The notes: generated from the sequence alone by a model not told the origin. A DNA stretch of 6,620 bases from Lachnospiraceae bacterium UBA3638 (GCA_002373595.1 DFKT01000075.1:1-6620), one strand, 5' to 3'. Positions 1-6,205 are shown, numbered from the stretch's first letter. Numbers and translations are program-made.

Positions 1-254
1 TAGTTCTGGAACACCATCGCGATATCACGGTCCTTAGGTTCAACGTCATTCATAACCTTGTCGCCGATCCTGAGCTCACCGGAAGAGATATCCTCCAGTC
101 CCGCGATCATACGAAGAGTCGTTGACTTTCCGCATCCTGAAGGGCCGACGAAGATGATGAACTCCTGATCCTTGATCTCAAGGTTGAAGTTCTTAACAGC
201 TTCGAAGCCGTTGGGATAAACCTTGCATACGTTCTTAAGTGACAATCCAGCCAT
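1..254 (-). CDS. ugpC: Sugar ABC transporter ATP-binding protein, UgpC/MsmX type (N-terminal 84 aa, partial)
   Basis: This is the nucleotide-binding subunit of a carbohydrate ABC importer. It hydrolyses ATP on the cytoplasmic face to drive permeases. The visible 84 residues start [20 protein letters not shown]. They contain a complete Walker A motif, GPSGCGKST (residues 37-45), and end just after the Q-loop (MVFQN, Gln83). The signature motif, Walker B and the C-terminal regulatory domain lie beyond the left edge. The start is fixed by AAAGGAG at 263-269, 8 nt before the ATG. Family knowledge: in Firmicutes, MsmX/UgpC-type ATPases are often shared between several sugar transporters, so the substrate cannot be read from this gene and the symbol denotes only the family. 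A 196-nt spacer with its own -10 box separates it from the diguanylate cyclase gene, so it probably has its own promoter. Call is sure; specificity is unknown. Confidence 0.93.
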   Translation of the reverse strand, partial: MAGLSLKNVCKVYPNGFEAVKNFNLEIKDQEFIIFVGPSGCGKSTTLRMIAGLEDISSGELRIGDKVMNDVEPKDRDIAMVFQN

Positions 255-262
255 TTTTTCTA

Positions 263-269
263 CTCCTTT
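263..269 (-). promoter_or_regulatory. Shine-Dalgarno site of the ABC ATPase gene
   Basis: AAAGGAG on the minus strand lies 8 nt before the ATG. It is a strong site and fits a well-expressed ATPase subunit. It is useful as a local reference when judging genes in the window that lack such a site. Confidence 0.8.
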
Positions 270-293
270 CAATAGTAGGATTTAGACTACAAA

Positions 294-311
294 GCAGATT
301 ATACAATCTGC
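294..311 (-). promoter_or_regulatory. Perfect inverted repeat overlapping a -10 box upstream of the ABC ATPase gene
   Basis: GCAGATT-gtat-AATCTGC is a perfect 7-bp inverted repeat around a 4-nt centre. On the minus strand it contains TATAAT (298-303), which would set transcription start near 291 and give a leader of about 36 nt carrying the gene's Shine-Dalgarno. No good -35 hexamer was found at 16-18 nt, so the promoter is supported by the -10 alone. A palindrome covering the -10 is what a repressor operator would look like. Read as RNA it is only a small hairpin, followed by TTTGTAG, which is too weak a tract for a terminator. Regulator unknown; it does not match the usual CcpA cre pattern. 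Confidence 0.45.
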
Positions 312-396
312 GTGTGCTCAATTCTATGCAATAATTCAACAAATATGCGGGAATTTATTATATATTTTGCCCTTAAAAAGGGATTTTGAACAACTT

Positions 397-415
397 TTCC
401 GTCATCATGACGAAA
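397..415 (-). terminator. Possible weak terminator hairpin after the diguanylate cyclase gene
   Basis: On the minus strand UUUCGUCA pairs with UGACGGAA across a UGA loop, giving 8 pairs including one U-G. It lies about 36 nt past the cyclase stop codon. The following sequence (AAAGTTGTTC) has only a poor U tract, so it would be an inefficient terminator. Its 13-bp core, CGTCAT-C-ATGACG, is also a perfect odd palindrome and could instead be a protein-binding site. Confidence 0.3.
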
Positions 416-450
416 CAAGGCGCAGGGTAATGGTCAATCTGCACAAGTAC

Positions 451-1947
451 CTAATCAGTACCCTTCATCGCCTTGGAGGGGTCATCCTTGTCCGCAAAGA
501 ACAATAATCTGTTCTTGCCGCCCTTCTTTGCTGCATAAAGTGCAGCATCCGCATTCTCATAGAGTTCCTCGAATGAAAGACCGTCCTTGGGGAATACGAC
601 TGCACCGAGCGAACCGGTAACGGAATACTTAACATACTCTCCCACCTCGAATCCGTGGAAGAAAGTGATAAGCTTGCGTGCCTCTCTTCTATAGATCTCC
701 TCATCGTTGACATCCTTGAGGAATACGCAGAACTCGTCTCCTCCGAGTCTTCCGATGATATCGGTATTACGATACATGGAACGAAGACCCGTACCAAGCT
801 GTCTCAAAACCTCGTCTCCGAATGCATGCCCCATCGTATCGTTGATCTTTTTGAAATTGTCTATATCGATAAGTATAAAGAGTGCCGCCCTGTCCGGGTG
901 TTCCTCCATATAAGTCCTGATCTGATTCTCGGAAGATACTTTGTTGCTGCATCCCGTAAGGAGGTCTGTCTCAGCCTTGCTCTCAAGCTTCCTGCTCTCC
1001 TCTTTTGAATTCGATCTGCTGAGGATAACAAGTACCACATATCCTACAAACAGCACAATGGCAAGAGCGATCAGATGTTTATTGAAATTCCCGAGATGCC
1101 TGTACACATTCTCGGTCTTGGCCGCTACGGCATCCTTTCCCATGAGAACAAGAAGTGTCCAATCGCTTCCGAGTACGGGCTGCTCAAATACTATTACCGT
1201 CTCGCCTGCGATATTTGCTTCTACGAGGTAGGGCTGTCCGCTGAAGACTTTTCCTCTGAATATCATCCACTCGGTCGTATTGACCGCACCTACTTTAACT
1301 CTCTCCCAGACCTCTCCGTCAGCAGTAGCACCGGAAGTCTTCTTACCGCCCGAGAAAAGAGATTTCTGCTCTTTGTCGATAACGGCATAGCAGGCATGCT
1401 GCGCATTGTCTATAGTGTTAAGCGCACCGAACATCTTGCCCGGATCGAGCATAGCCACATAGAACGAACCGTCCTTCATGGGCGCAACATACGCGATCGC
1501 ATTCTTTCCCGAAGCTCCGTCATCGGGAATATAATAGAATCCTTTATTAGATCCTGTGATGATATTGGAATAGGGTCTGGACTCAAGAGTAAATGTATTG
1601 CCGGCATCATCGGTCGCATTTCCGGCTGCCGAGAAAAAGATCGTATTATACGCTCCGCTTCCTATGCGGAGTGAAGTCAGGAGCTCCATCTTATCGGAAC
1701 CTCCTCGATAATCGGCAAGAGCAGCTCCCGTGTCCATGGCTGCCGCAGCCTTCTGCATCGACGCATCCGTCTTGGCTGTGGTGCTCCTGATCTCTGCCTG
1801 AACTTCCTCTCCGACGATGTTCCTTACTTCGGATCTGACATTCGCCGCAACATTCATCGTCAGCACGGTACCGCATATTATGACAGTTGCGATAAAGAGC
1901 ACTCCGCCTACGGTTATCAGTTTTTGTTTTTTATTTCCCTTTTTCAT
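451..1947 (-). CDS. Membrane-anchored diguanylate cyclase (extracellular sensor plus GGDEF)
   Basis: Predicted to make cyclic di-GMP from two GTP at the inner face of the membrane. In order: a short basic N-terminus; membrane segment ~11-31; an extracellular region ~32-290; a second membrane segment ~292-310; a linker; and a GGDEF domain ~325-485. The catalytic domain looks intact: DLLTG (328-332), the metal-binding DIDNFKKIND run (361-370), GHAFGD (373-378), GGDEF itself (402-406) and GKNR near the end (477-480). An inhibitory I-site RxxD (Arg393-Asp396) sits exactly five residues before GGDEF, so product feedback is expected. The extracellular part has the size and layout of a double Cache (dCache) sensor, with a YYIPDDG...IAYVAPMKDGSFYVAMLD stretch near 138-168; that family and its ligand are inferred. 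The start overlaps the end of the DUF624 gene by 17 nt, with AAGGA close before the ATG, so translation is probably coupled. No EAL or HD-GYP domain is present. Confidence 0.93.
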   Translation of the reverse strand: MKKGNKKQKLITVGGVLFIATVIICGTVLTMNVAANVRSEVRNIVGEEVQAEIRSTTAKTDASMQKAAAAMDTGAALADYRGGSDKMELLTSLRIGSGAYNTIFFSAAGNATDDAGNTFTLESRPYSNIITGSNKGFYYIPDDGASGKNAIAYVAPMKDGSFYVAMLDPGKMFGALNTIDNAQHACYAVIDKEQKSLFSGGKKTSGATADGEVWERVKVGAVNTTEWMIFRGKVFSGQPYLVEANIAGETVIVFEQPVLGSDWTLLVLMGKDAVAAKTENVYRHLGNFNKHLIALAIVLFVGYVVLVILSRSNSKEESRKLESKAETDLLTGCSNKVSSENQIRTYMEEHPDRAALFILIDIDNFKKINDTMGHAFGDEVLRQLGTGLRSMYRNTDIIGRLGGDEFCVFLKDVNDEEIYRREARKLITFFHGFEVGEYVKYSVTGSLGAVVFPKDGLSFEELYENADAALYAAKKGGKNRLLFFADKDDPSKAMKGTD

Positions 1948-2659
1948 TGGTTCCTTCTGTCGAGATCAGCTCCGCATTATCATTGAAAATATGCTCGTCC
2001 CCGGTCTCAGCCTCATAATCGGGAGACTGTTCGGGATGTTCCTCGTAGTACTTGTCCTCAAGCTTTTTGAAAAGCTTATCGCAGAACTTCGCATTAACAA
2101 AAGCAGGTGCCGAGAATCCAAATACGATAAACAGCGGAAGTATCTGTATATAATATATCGCAATTGCGAAAGAAATACCATACATAACAAGAACAACCAG
2201 TGTCTTGGGGAATTGAAGGATAGCGACCGTAAACGCAGACTTTATCGTTCCCATCACCGTATTGCTGAACCTGGCCTGTATCGGGAATATCATTATCGCT
2301 ATCATGAGCACGATGATCGCTATACCCAAAAGTGCCCACCTTGCAAAGTAAGGAATGCTTATCGCACCGGTGCTTATCAGATAGAGATCCGCTACGATCA
2401 TTCCGACAAACGCCAGAACTATGAGCCACAGGCCCGTTGCCTGAAGGAAATTCTGCTTGAAGGAATGGAAATATGCCTTGGTAATATAACACTCTTCATC
2501 TCTTACGATCTTGAGCGCTACATAATTCATCGCGGTAAATGCCGCACCGGCCGTCACTACAGGGACACAGAGGAGTAAGGTCAGGATGTTGATCCACATG
2601 AGATCCGCCATCTTTCCCAGTGCCACCATAAACGGACTGTCCAAACTGAGCCATTTCAT
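1931..2659 (-). CDS. DUF624 (YesL-family) integral membrane protein
   Basis: A 242-residue membrane protein of the DUF624 family, named for Bacillus YesL; its biochemical role is not established. About five hydrophobic segments are visible, near residues 19-43, 74-97, 106-126, 150-170 and 171-190. The family's conserved block follows the first segment: an aromatic/alanine-rich stretch, then RDEECYITKAYFHSFKQNF (53-71), which resembles the usual 'RDEEG..FF.SFK.NF' pattern. The last ~40 residues are a charged, acidic cytoplasmic tail that is probably disordered. Family members often sit beside carbohydrate ABC importers. Here the only transporter gene in view is an ATPase two genes downstream. 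The gene begins 6 nt after the GNAT stop. It has only a poor Shine-Dalgarno (AGAGG 12 nt before the ATG, or GAG close to it), so coupling to the gene ahead is likely. Its 3' end overlaps the diguanylate cyclase start. Confidence 0.88.
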   Translation of the reverse strand: MKWLSLDSPFMVALGKMADLMWINILTLLLCVPVVTAGAAFTAMNYVALKIVRDEECYITKAYFHSFKQNFLQATGLWLIVLAFVGMIVADLYLISTGAISIPYFARWALLGIAIIVLMIAIMIFPIQARFSNTVMGTIKSAFTVAILQFPKTLVVLVMYGISFAIAIYYIQILPLFIVFGFSAPAFVNAKFCDKLFKKLEDKYYEEHPEQSPDYEAETGDEHIFNDNAELISTEGTNEKGK

Positions 2660-2665
2660 AAATCT

Positions 2666-3160
2666 CTAAAGCCTCTTTTCCATGGGGACCGCTTTTATCC
2701 CCGAATAATCTTTTTCATCACCTGTGATCTCAAAGCCGCATTTTAAATAAAACTTTACCGCATACGGTGCGGCCTTGACCGTGAAGACTCTCTCGTTTTC
2801 CACTTCCCTCAAGTATCTGGAGAAGAGTTCGATGATAACGCTTCCGACTCCTCTGTTCTGGTATTCCTCATCGACGAACAGAAGCGAGAGTCTGTTGCAG
2901 TTTCTCATCGTGCCGACGCCGATTATCCTGTCTCCGTCAAGCGCCAGCAGCATCTTGTAAGTGCCGCCGAGGAAGGCGTTGTGAATATCATCATCGGTAA
3001 TGAATTCAAAAAAATTCTTTACACCTTCCTTGGTATACTGTTTTCCTTCGAATGCCATAAAAGTCTTCCAGACCATACTCATGGCCGGGGACCATTCTTC
3101 TTTGGCGGCCCACCTGAATTCAAATTCTTTTATTCCTTCAGGATATTGCCCTTCAACCAT
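2666..3160 (-). CDS. GNAT-family N-acetyltransferase
   Basis: A 164-residue acetyltransferase predicted to move an acetyl group from acetyl-CoA to an unknown amine. The fold landmarks are clear: a strand reading RLSLLFVDEEY (90-100), the acetyl-CoA pyrophosphate loop QNRGVG (101-106) with the helix after it, and AVKFYLKCGFE (134-144) with Tyr138 at the usual general-acid position. It ends in a short beta strand, KAVPMEKRL. The length is normal for a single-domain GNAT. The start is supported by AGAGAGG at 3171-3177, 10 nt before the ATG. The next methionine (Met27) would cut into the domain's first helix. The first 31 nt overlap the 3' end of the hydrolase gene in another frame, and the DUF624 gene follows after 6 nt, so this is a mid-operon gene. 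The substrate cannot be told from sequence. Confidence 0.9.
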   Translation of the reverse strand: MVEGQYPEGIKEFEFRWAAKEEWSPAMSMVWKTFMAFEGKQYTKEGVKNFFEFITDDDIHNAFLGGTYKMLLALDGDRIIGVGTMRNCNRLSLLFVDEEYQNRGVGSVIIELFSRYLREVENERVFTVKAAPYAVKFYLKCGFEITGDEKDYSGIKAVPMEKRL

Positions 3161-4068
3161 TCGTACAGGTCCTCTCTGACTTTATCGGCGTCATCCTCGT
3201 TAAAGATCTCGTGCCTGTCGTCCGGATATAACTGAAGTCTCACATCCTTGACTCCGGCTTCTTCGAGCATCTGCTTCGCTCTCTTAACGCCCTCTCCGTA
3301 TTCGCCTATCGGATCCTGTCCGCCGGAGATCATGTATATCTTCAGATCTTTGGGTATACTTGCGAGACCTTTTTGGTCATACATCCTCAGGATCAGCTCA
3401 GCGAGAGCTCTGTATCCGTTGATGGTAAATGTAAAACCGCACAGCGGATCCGCTATGTATCTGTCAACATTCTCACTGCTTACGGAAAGCCAATCCACAG
3501 GTGTTCTGAGATTATCGATCTTTTTGTTATATCCGGCGAAGGACATCTTCTCTATCATCTTTGCAACATGTCTGTCGCCGAAGATGAGCCTCTGCACTGC
3601 CGCAAGGACCTTAAGCATCCAGATGGTTCCGCCGGATACATTGCCTGTTCCCGAGAGAACAGCTCCGTCTATACCGCTTCCGTACTTGCTGATGTAATTT
3701 CTCACTATAAAGGATCCCATACTGTGTCCGAGAATGACATACGGAACACCGGGGTAAATCTCCTGAGTGATCTTTTTGAGTCTGTGAACATCCCTTATGA
3801 TGACGGTGGCAGCATCCTGCCTGCACATATAGCCGGGGCTTCCGCCTTCGGGGATACTCTTTCCGTGGCCGAGATGATCCTCTCCTACCACCACTATCCC
3901 TCTGTCTGTGAAGTATTTCGCGGTAGCTTCATACCTCTCGAAGTACTCGCTCATACCGTGCACGATCTGGAGGATCCCTACGGGTCTTCCCTCATCGGGC
4001 AGATATCTGACTGCATGTATCCTGTCGACTCCGTCCCTGGAATCATAGAAAAACTCTTCTTTTTTCAT
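3130..4068 (-). CDS. Alpha/beta hydrolase, monoacylglycerol-lipase / serine-aminopeptidase S33 type
   Basis: A 312-residue cytoplasmic serine hydrolase of the Hydrolase_4 (lysophospholipase/monoacylglycerol-lipase-like) group. It probably cleaves a lipid or other ester; the true substrate is unknown. The landmarks are HGMSEYFERYE (37-47, oxyanion strand), EDHLGHGKS (63-71), the nucleophile elbow GHSMGS with Ser116 at its centre, the acid Asp252 in SGGQDPIGEYGEGV, and the catalytic His286 in DDRHEIFNE. A cap region lies between roughly 140 and 225. There is no signal peptide. The start is unambiguous: the upstream frame meets a TAA with no ATG, GTG or TTG in between, and the next methionine (Met39) would delete the fold's first strands. 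There is no Shine-Dalgarno near the ATG; a promoter lies immediately in front instead (see 4069-4105). It heads the four-gene block that ends with the diguanylate cyclase. Confidence 0.9.
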   Translation of the reverse strand: MKKEEFFYDSRDGVDRIHAVRYLPDEGRPVGILQIVHGMSEYFERYEATAKYFTDRGIVVVGEDHLGHGKSIPEGGSPGYMCRQDAATVIIRDVHRLKKITQEIYPGVPYVILGHSMGSFIVRNYISKYGSGIDGAVLSGTGNVSGGTIWMLKVLAAVQRLIFGDRHVAKMIEKMSFAGYNKKIDNLRTPVDWLSVSSENVDRYIADPLCGFTFTINGYRALAELILRMYDQKGLASIPKDLKIYMISGGQDPIGEYGEGVKRAKQMLEEAGVKDVRLQLYPDDRHEIFNEDDADKVREDLYEWLKGNILKE

Positions 4069-4105
4069 AGTCTGGATTATATCAGATAAGCTCCGGCATT
4101 ATCAA
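4069..4105 (-). promoter_or_regulatory. Sigma-A promoter with extended -10 directly abutting the hydrolase start codon
   Basis: On the minus strand: TTGATA (4100-4105), an 18-nt spacer, then TATAAT (4076-4081) preceded by TGA, so the box is a full extended -10 (TGnTATAAT). Only 7 nt separate the -10 from the ATG at 4068, placing the predicted transcription start at about 4069-4068. The mRNA would begin at or one base before the start codon. The nearest purine-rich tract, GGAG at 4091-4094, is 22 nt away and upstream of the predicted start, so it could not serve this transcript. The spacer after metG has no terminator-like hairpin with a U tract, so read-through from metG may add to expression. 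Confidence 0.65.
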
Positions 4106-4115
4106 GGAGAGCGGA

Positions 4116-5771
4116 TTACTTATGAGATTTCTCATACTCCTCTCTGTTGTGTTTTGCCTTCTCCTGGTGGGCAGCAAAATCAGCAGCCTGCTTTGCCTGT
4201 ATATCGGCAGCCTTGGCGGCGATCTCCTTTGCGTCGAGACGTGCGAAGAGGATCTCGGGTGCGTCCGTTACTTTCCAGTCATCATTCTTAACTCCGAATG
4301 ATCCAAGGTCGTCAAGTTCACGAAGAGGTGCACCTATCTGTGCGGAGATCTTGTTTGCGGTATCCGGCATAAAGGGCACAAGAAGCGATGCTCCGATGGT
4401 GATGCCTTCACAGAGATTGTAAAGCACCGTGCGGAGTCTGTCCTGCTTTGCCTCGTCCTTGGCAAGTGCCCAGGGCTCAGTCTCATCGATGTATTTGTTG
4501 AGTCTCTTGAAGACTCCGAAGATCTCAGTGAGAGCATCTGCCACATGGAGAGTCTCCATGCACTTATCAACACGTGCTGCGCAGCCCGTGATATATGATT
4601 TCATCTCGTCATCGATCGCAGCGTCTGAGACTCCTCCGTCCCTAACCTCTCCTCCGAAGTACTTATTGCTCATCGCGATAGTACGGTTTACGAGGTTTCC
4701 GAGGGTATTGGCCAGATCCGAATTAACTCTCTCTGTCATCAGATCCCAGGTGATGGTTCCGTCATTCTCATACGGCATCTCATGAAGGACGAAATATCTT
4801 ACCGCGTCGAGACCGAAGATATTGATCAGATCATCGACATATATGACATTTCCCTTACTCTTACTCATCTTCTCACCGCCCTGAAGGAGCCAGGGATGTC
4901 CGAAGATCTGCTTCGGAAGAGGCTCTCCGAGCGCCATAAGGAATATGGGCCAGTAGATCGTGTGGAAACGGATTATATCCTTCCCGATCAGGTGAAGATC
5001 TGCGGGCCAGAACTTCTTGTACAGATCGGAAGATCCGCCTTCACAGTCATATCCGAGTCCGGTGATATAATTGCTAAGCGCATCAAGCCATACATATACA
5101 ACATGTCTGTCATCAAAATCAACGGGGATGCCCCACTTAAATGAGGTCCTCGATACGCACAGATCCTGGAGTCCGGGGAGAAGGAAATTGTTCATCATCT
5201 CATTCTTCCTGGATACGGGCTGGATGAACTCAGGGTGAGTATTGATATACTCGATGAGTCTGTCCGCATATTTGCTCATCTTGAAGAAATATGCTTCCTC
5301 ACGCTCCTCGTGCACATCTCCTCCGCATACGGGACACTTCCCGTCTGCAAGCTGAGCCTCCGTATAGAAAGCCTCACACTCGGTGCAGTACTGGCCCTCA
5401 TAGGATCCCTTGTATATGTCGCCCTGATCATAGAAGCGCTTGAACATCTTCTGAACCTGGCGCTCATGATCCTCGTCCGTAGTGCGGATGAAGCGATCGT
5501 AATCCGTGCCCATCATATCCCAGAGACTCTTGATCGTGCCTGCGGTCATGTCGACAAACTCCTTGGGAGTCATGCCTTCCTCGATCGCGCGAGTCTCGAT
5601 CTTCTGTCCGTGCTCGTCACTTCCCGTCTGGAAACGCACATCATATCCCTGTGCCTTTCTGAAACGGGCGATGCTGTCTGCAAGAACTATCTCATAACAG
5701 TTTCCGATATGGGGCTTGCCAGAAGTGTACGCTATAGCCGTTGTAATATAATAGGGTCCTTTGTTTTGCAT
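4116..5771 (-). CDS. metG: Methionyl-tRNA synthetase, short form without C-terminal tRNA-binding domain
   Basis: Charges tRNA-Met with methionine using ATP; a cytoplasmic class I synthetase. Visible in order: the first signature motif as HIGN (21-24, in GKPHIGNCYE); QTGSDEHGQKIE (48-59); a zinc knuckle with Cys129/Cys132 and Cys146/Cys149; the VYVWLDALSNYI block (225-236); KMSKS (301-305); and an anticodon-binding helical domain, with Trp434 in NKYIDETEPWALAK. The protein ends at 551 residues in an Ala/Lys-rich helical tail (~513-548). Many clostridial relatives run to about 640-670 residues, with an EMAP-II/Trbp111-like domain after such a linker; here a stop follows and the next gene begins, so that domain is absent. 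The start is backed by AAAGGA at 5781-5786, 9 nt before the ATG. The gene lies 42 nt after trxA, leaving no room for its own T-box leader, so it is probably co-transcribed with trxA. Confidence 0.96.
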   Translation of the reverse strand: MQNKGPYYITTAIAYTSGKPHIGNCYEIVLADSIARFRKAQGYDVRFQTGSDEHGQKIETRAIEEGMTPKEFVDMTAGTIKSLWDMMGTDYDRFIRTTDEDHERQVQKMFKRFYDQGDIYKGSYEGQYCTECEAFYTEAQLADGKCPVCGGDVHEEREEAYFFKMSKYADRLIEYINTHPEFIQPVSRKNEMMNNFLLPGLQDLCVSRTSFKWGIPVDFDDRHVVYVWLDALSNYITGLGYDCEGGSSDLYKKFWPADLHLIGKDIIRFHTIYWPIFLMALGEPLPKQIFGHPWLLQGGEKMSKSKGNVIYVDDLINIFGLDAVRYFVLHEMPYENDGTITWDLMTERVNSDLANTLGNLVNRTIAMSNKYFGGEVRDGGVSDAAIDDEMKSYITGCAARVDKCMETLHVADALTEIFGVFKRLNKYIDETEPWALAKDEAKQDRLRTVLYNLCEGITIGASLLVPFMPDTANKISAQIGAPLRELDDLGSFGVKNDDWKVTDAPEILFARLDAKEIAAKAADIQAKQAADFAAHQEKAKHNREEYEKSHK

Positions 5772-5790
5772 AACTTTATGTCCTTTCAGA

Positions 5791-5808
5791 TCCGGGAAAT
5801 GACCCGGA
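5791..5808 (-). other. Intercistronic hairpin between trxA and metG
   Basis: TCCGGG pairs with CCCGGA around a 6-nt loop (TCATTT on the minus strand), giving a GC-rich 6-bp stem that starts 5 nt after the trxA stop and ends 4 nt before the metG Shine-Dalgarno. It is followed by TCTGAAAGGAC rather than a T tract, so it is not an intrinsic terminator. It could protect the trxA part of the mRNA or adjust metG translation; both are guesses. Confidence 0.4.
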
Positions 5809-5813
5809 GTATT

Positions 5814-6131
5814 TTACAGATTCTGCTCGATCCAGGCTTTGAAATCATCCAGTCCGCCCGCACCTATCTTGTCGCTTACCTTCGCACCGTTCTTGAAAAT
5901 AATGAAATTGGGGATACTGCTGATATCATACTTCTGTGCGACAGGCATGTTGTCATCTATATTGCACTTGCCCACTTTGAGCCTGCCATCGAAAAGCTCT
6001 GCCATCCTGGCTACTACGGGCGCCATCATCTTGCAGGGACCGCACCAGTCTGCGTAGAAATCTACCAATACGGGAAGATCTGATTTTAATACTTCTGCTT
6101 CGAAATTTTCGGTCGTAAATACATGTTCCAT
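5814..6131 (-). CDS. trxA: Thioredoxin
   Basis: A 105-residue cytoplasmic dithiol/disulfide oxidoreductase that reduces protein disulfides. It is normally recycled by thioredoxin reductase, which is not in this window. The active site is WCGPC (29-33) after the strand VLVDFYAD; the cis-proline is Pro74 in ISSIPNF; and the usual GAGGLDDFKAWIEQNL ending is complete. The length is typical of the family. I chose the ATG at 6131 rather than the in-frame ATG at 6155, because a near-perfect AAAGGAGG sits 7 nt before 6131 and would lie inside the coding region of the longer form; the extra eight residues (MQLKGGSD) also match no thioredoxin feature. A promoter is visible 34 nt upstream. The gene leads a likely transcript with metG and is divergent from the rsmF-like gene. 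Confidence 0.96.
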   Translation of the reverse strand: MEHVFTTENFEAEVLKSDLPVLVDFYADWCGPCKMMAPVVARMAELFDGRLKVGKCNIDDNMPVAQKYDISSIPNFIIFKNGAKVSDKIGAGGLDDFKAWIEQNL

Positions 6132-6138
6132 ATCACTA

Positions 6139-6146
6139 CCTCCTTT
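6139..6146 (-). promoter_or_regulatory. Shine-Dalgarno site that fixes the trxA start
   Basis: AAAGGAGG on the minus strand, 7 nt before the ATG at 6131. It is the best ribosome binding site in the window and rules against the upstream in-frame ATG at 6155. Confidence 0.88.
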
Positions 6147-6164
6147 TAACTGCATACTGCTTAC

Positions 6165-6193
6165 ATATTATAGGAAATAAGGGCTTTCGTCAA
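6165..6193 (-). promoter_or_regulatory. Sigma-A promoter of trxA
   Basis: On the minus strand TTGACG (6188-6193) is followed by overlapping -10 candidates: TAATAT (6165-6170) at the ideal 17-nt spacing, or TATAAT (6167-6172) at 15 nt. Transcription would start near 6158, giving a leader of about 26 nt that carries the strong Shine-Dalgarno. Its -35 lies 12 bp from the -35 of the divergent rsmF promoter, so the two are back to back. Confidence 0.6.
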
Positions 6194-6205
6194 ATAAAAG
6201 AATGC

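Larger units (their letters stand above)
255..450. other. AT-rich intergenic spacer between the diguanylate cyclase and ABC ATPase genes
   Basis: No coding region was recognised in this 196-nt spacer. Reading leftward from the cyclase stop it holds a short hairpin at 397-415, a second inverted repeat (CCCTT-aaa-AAGGG, 370-382) flanked on the plus strand by direct copies of ATTTTG, an AT-rich run around 340-365, and the palindrome with a -10 box at 294-311. The likely functions are ending the upstream operon and starting the ATPase transcript. No riboswitch fold was recognised. Confidence 0.5.

Noticed and set aside
1075..1674. 199-codon open frame on the plus strand
   Set aside because: It is antisense to the sensor region of the cyclase and has no domain signature.
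1817..2578. 253-codon open frame on the plus strand
   Set aside because: It is antisense across the DUF624 and diguanylate cyclase genes, has a composition rich in Arg/Tyr/His, shows no recognisable motif, and both opposite-strand genes have clear families.
3373..4089. 238-codon open frame on the plus strand
   Set aside because: It is a shadow of the hydrolase gene, whose catalytic triad is intact on the minus strand.
4069..4115. Intrinsic terminator after metG
   Set aside because: Only a 4-bp CTCC/GGAG pairing is visible, with no T tract; the spacer is better explained by the hydrolase promoter.
5772..5813. T-box or S-box riboswitch for metG
   Set aside because: The gap is 42 nt, far too short for either fold, and contains only one 6-bp hairpin.
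5235..6083. 282-codon open frame on the plus strand
   Set aside because: It lies antisense to the well-identified metG and trxA genes and crosses their junction. Its product resembles no family, and the length is a by-product of codon bias on the opposite strand.
6132..6155. Eight-residue N-terminal extension of thioredoxin
   Set aside because: The strong Shine-Dalgarno for the shorter form would sit inside it, and the residues match no part of the thioredoxin fold.
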